Part shown: one piece after another, positions 12,033-12,111 of the stretch
Numbering within the stretch: position 1 is the stretch's first letter
Layout: the number at the start of each line of letters is the position of its first letter
Assembly (NCBI GenBank): GCA_002424045.1
Contig: DIPH01000018.1
Span: 53,717 to 65,827, forward strand
DNA from: Firmicutes bacterium UBA5493
Lineage (GTDB): Bacteria > Bacillota > Limnochordia > Darwinibacteriales > Darwinibacteriaceae
Direction of reading: 5' to 3'
Length of the DNA: 12,111 nt
The notes under the pieces: generated by a model
What the model saw: the letters and a program-made list of their open reading frames with translations, nothing else
Databases searched by the model: none
Told to the model about the DNA's origin: nothing
Made by a program: the position numbers and the translations under genes

Positions 12033-12111
12033 CAGCACGCCTGAGTAATATTAGGCAGGTTCGCAGAATGCGTTCTTGTGCAGTTTTTAATGGTGGGCCA
12101 TCAGGGATTCG
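12033..12111. other. Probable attachment site (attL/attR) at a tRNA 3' end
   Basis: The short stretch between the arm-like repeats and the window edge includes the 3' end of a tRNA gene at 12091-12111. Phage integrases of this type usually recombine within the tRNA T-arm/acceptor sequence, leaving the tRNA whole. The exact core cannot be set without the other prophage end or an empty site. Confidence 0.6.
12091..12111 (-). tRNA. tRNA 3' end, partial (identity not determined)
   Basis: Read on the minus strand, the last 21 nt split exactly into T-loop remainder CGAAT, T-stem CCCTG, acceptor strand ATGGCCC, discriminator A and CCA. The missing 5' end should begin GGGCCAT. The anticodon is outside the window; a tRNA-Lys or similar species is possible. 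Encoded CCA fits a Bacillota host. Confidence 0.8.

Larger units (their letters stand above)
1..12090. mobile_element. Prophage, early and lysogeny region (left end not in window)
   Basis: The span carries a tyrosine integrase beside a tRNA 3' end, a cI-like repressor divergent from a long early operon, an excisionase-like protein, a recombination block (Rad50-like ATPase and UvrD-like helicase) and a replisome organizer. This is the standard gene order of a temperate siphovirus-type phage of Bacillota. No structural, packaging or lysis genes are present; they should lie beyond position 1. An integrative element without virions remains possible, but the replisome organizer and the early-operon style favour a phage. 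The right boundary is inferred from the tRNA end at 12091; the left boundary is outside the window. Confidence 0.85.

Noticed and set aside
12039..12056. Inverted repeat GCCT...AGGC near the attachment region
   Set aside because: Only four bases pair on each side with mismatches between, well within chance.
1..12111. CRISPR arrays, insertion sequences, rRNA
   Set aside because: No regularly spaced repeats, transposase-like frames or rRNA-like sequence were seen on either strand.

Overview
The window is the early/lysogeny end of a temperate phage (prophage) of a Gram-positive, Bacillota host. This rests on strong GGAGG-type ribosome sites with many TTG and GTG starts, sigma-A-like promoters of good consensus, and protein families common in Bacillales and clostridial phages: a DnaD-type replisome organizer, a Tn916/phage-type tyrosine integrase and small Xre and MerR-like regulators. 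The exact genus cannot be read from the sequence.

Right end (10196-12111): a cI-like repressor and a tyrosine integrase are read rightward. A rho-independent terminator, two TTTACCCCAA repeats and, at the very edge, the last 21 nt of a tRNA gene (opposite strand, CCA included) follow. That is the usual layout of an attachment site at a tRNA 3' end, so the host chromosome probably starts here.

Control region (about 9990-10250): back-to-back promoters lie among four TTGTACA sites, one of them a perfect 14-bp palindrome. PR drives the repressor and PL drives the long leftward early operon.

Leftward operon (10013 down to position 1): at least 17 tightly packed genes, most joined by overlapping stop/start codons (ATGA, GTGA, TTGA). 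In order they are: an excisionase-like HTH protein; a 59-aa protein; a 122-aa unknown; a 311-aa unknown that may be an annealase; a 713-aa Rad50/SMC-like ATPase; a 602-aa UvrD-like helicase; a zinc-ribbon protein; a membrane-anchored LysM protein resembling the SOS division inhibitor YneA; a Myb/SANT-like 57-aa protein; a 53-aa candidate; a 158-aa unknown; a MerR-type HTH coiled-coil protein; a zinc-finger/HTH protein; a very basic 81-aa protein; a 109-aa unknown; 61-aa and 37-aa small proteins; an HNH nuclease; and, running off the left edge, the N-terminal 161 codons of the replisome organizer. Several of these are short, non-ATG-started or edge-truncated genes that an ordinary ORF scan misses.

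The genes read as one programme: repressor versus PL decides lysogeny; Int and Xis move the element; the annealase-like/Rad50-like/UvrD block processes or recombines DNA; the replisome organizer starts replication; the small DNA-binding and membrane proteins probably act on the host.

The most unusual signal is a pair of look-alike units on the + strand at about 2417-2483 and 9147-9229, each in an intergenic gap and facing against the operon. Each has a GTGGTATWAT promoter core, a GTTTTTG box about 10 nt downstream, then a GCCCC...GGGGGC hairpin with the same bulge but different inner-stem sequence. Each hairpin ends exactly on the TAA stop of the facing gene. I read them as two copies of a short antisense-oriented RNA family.
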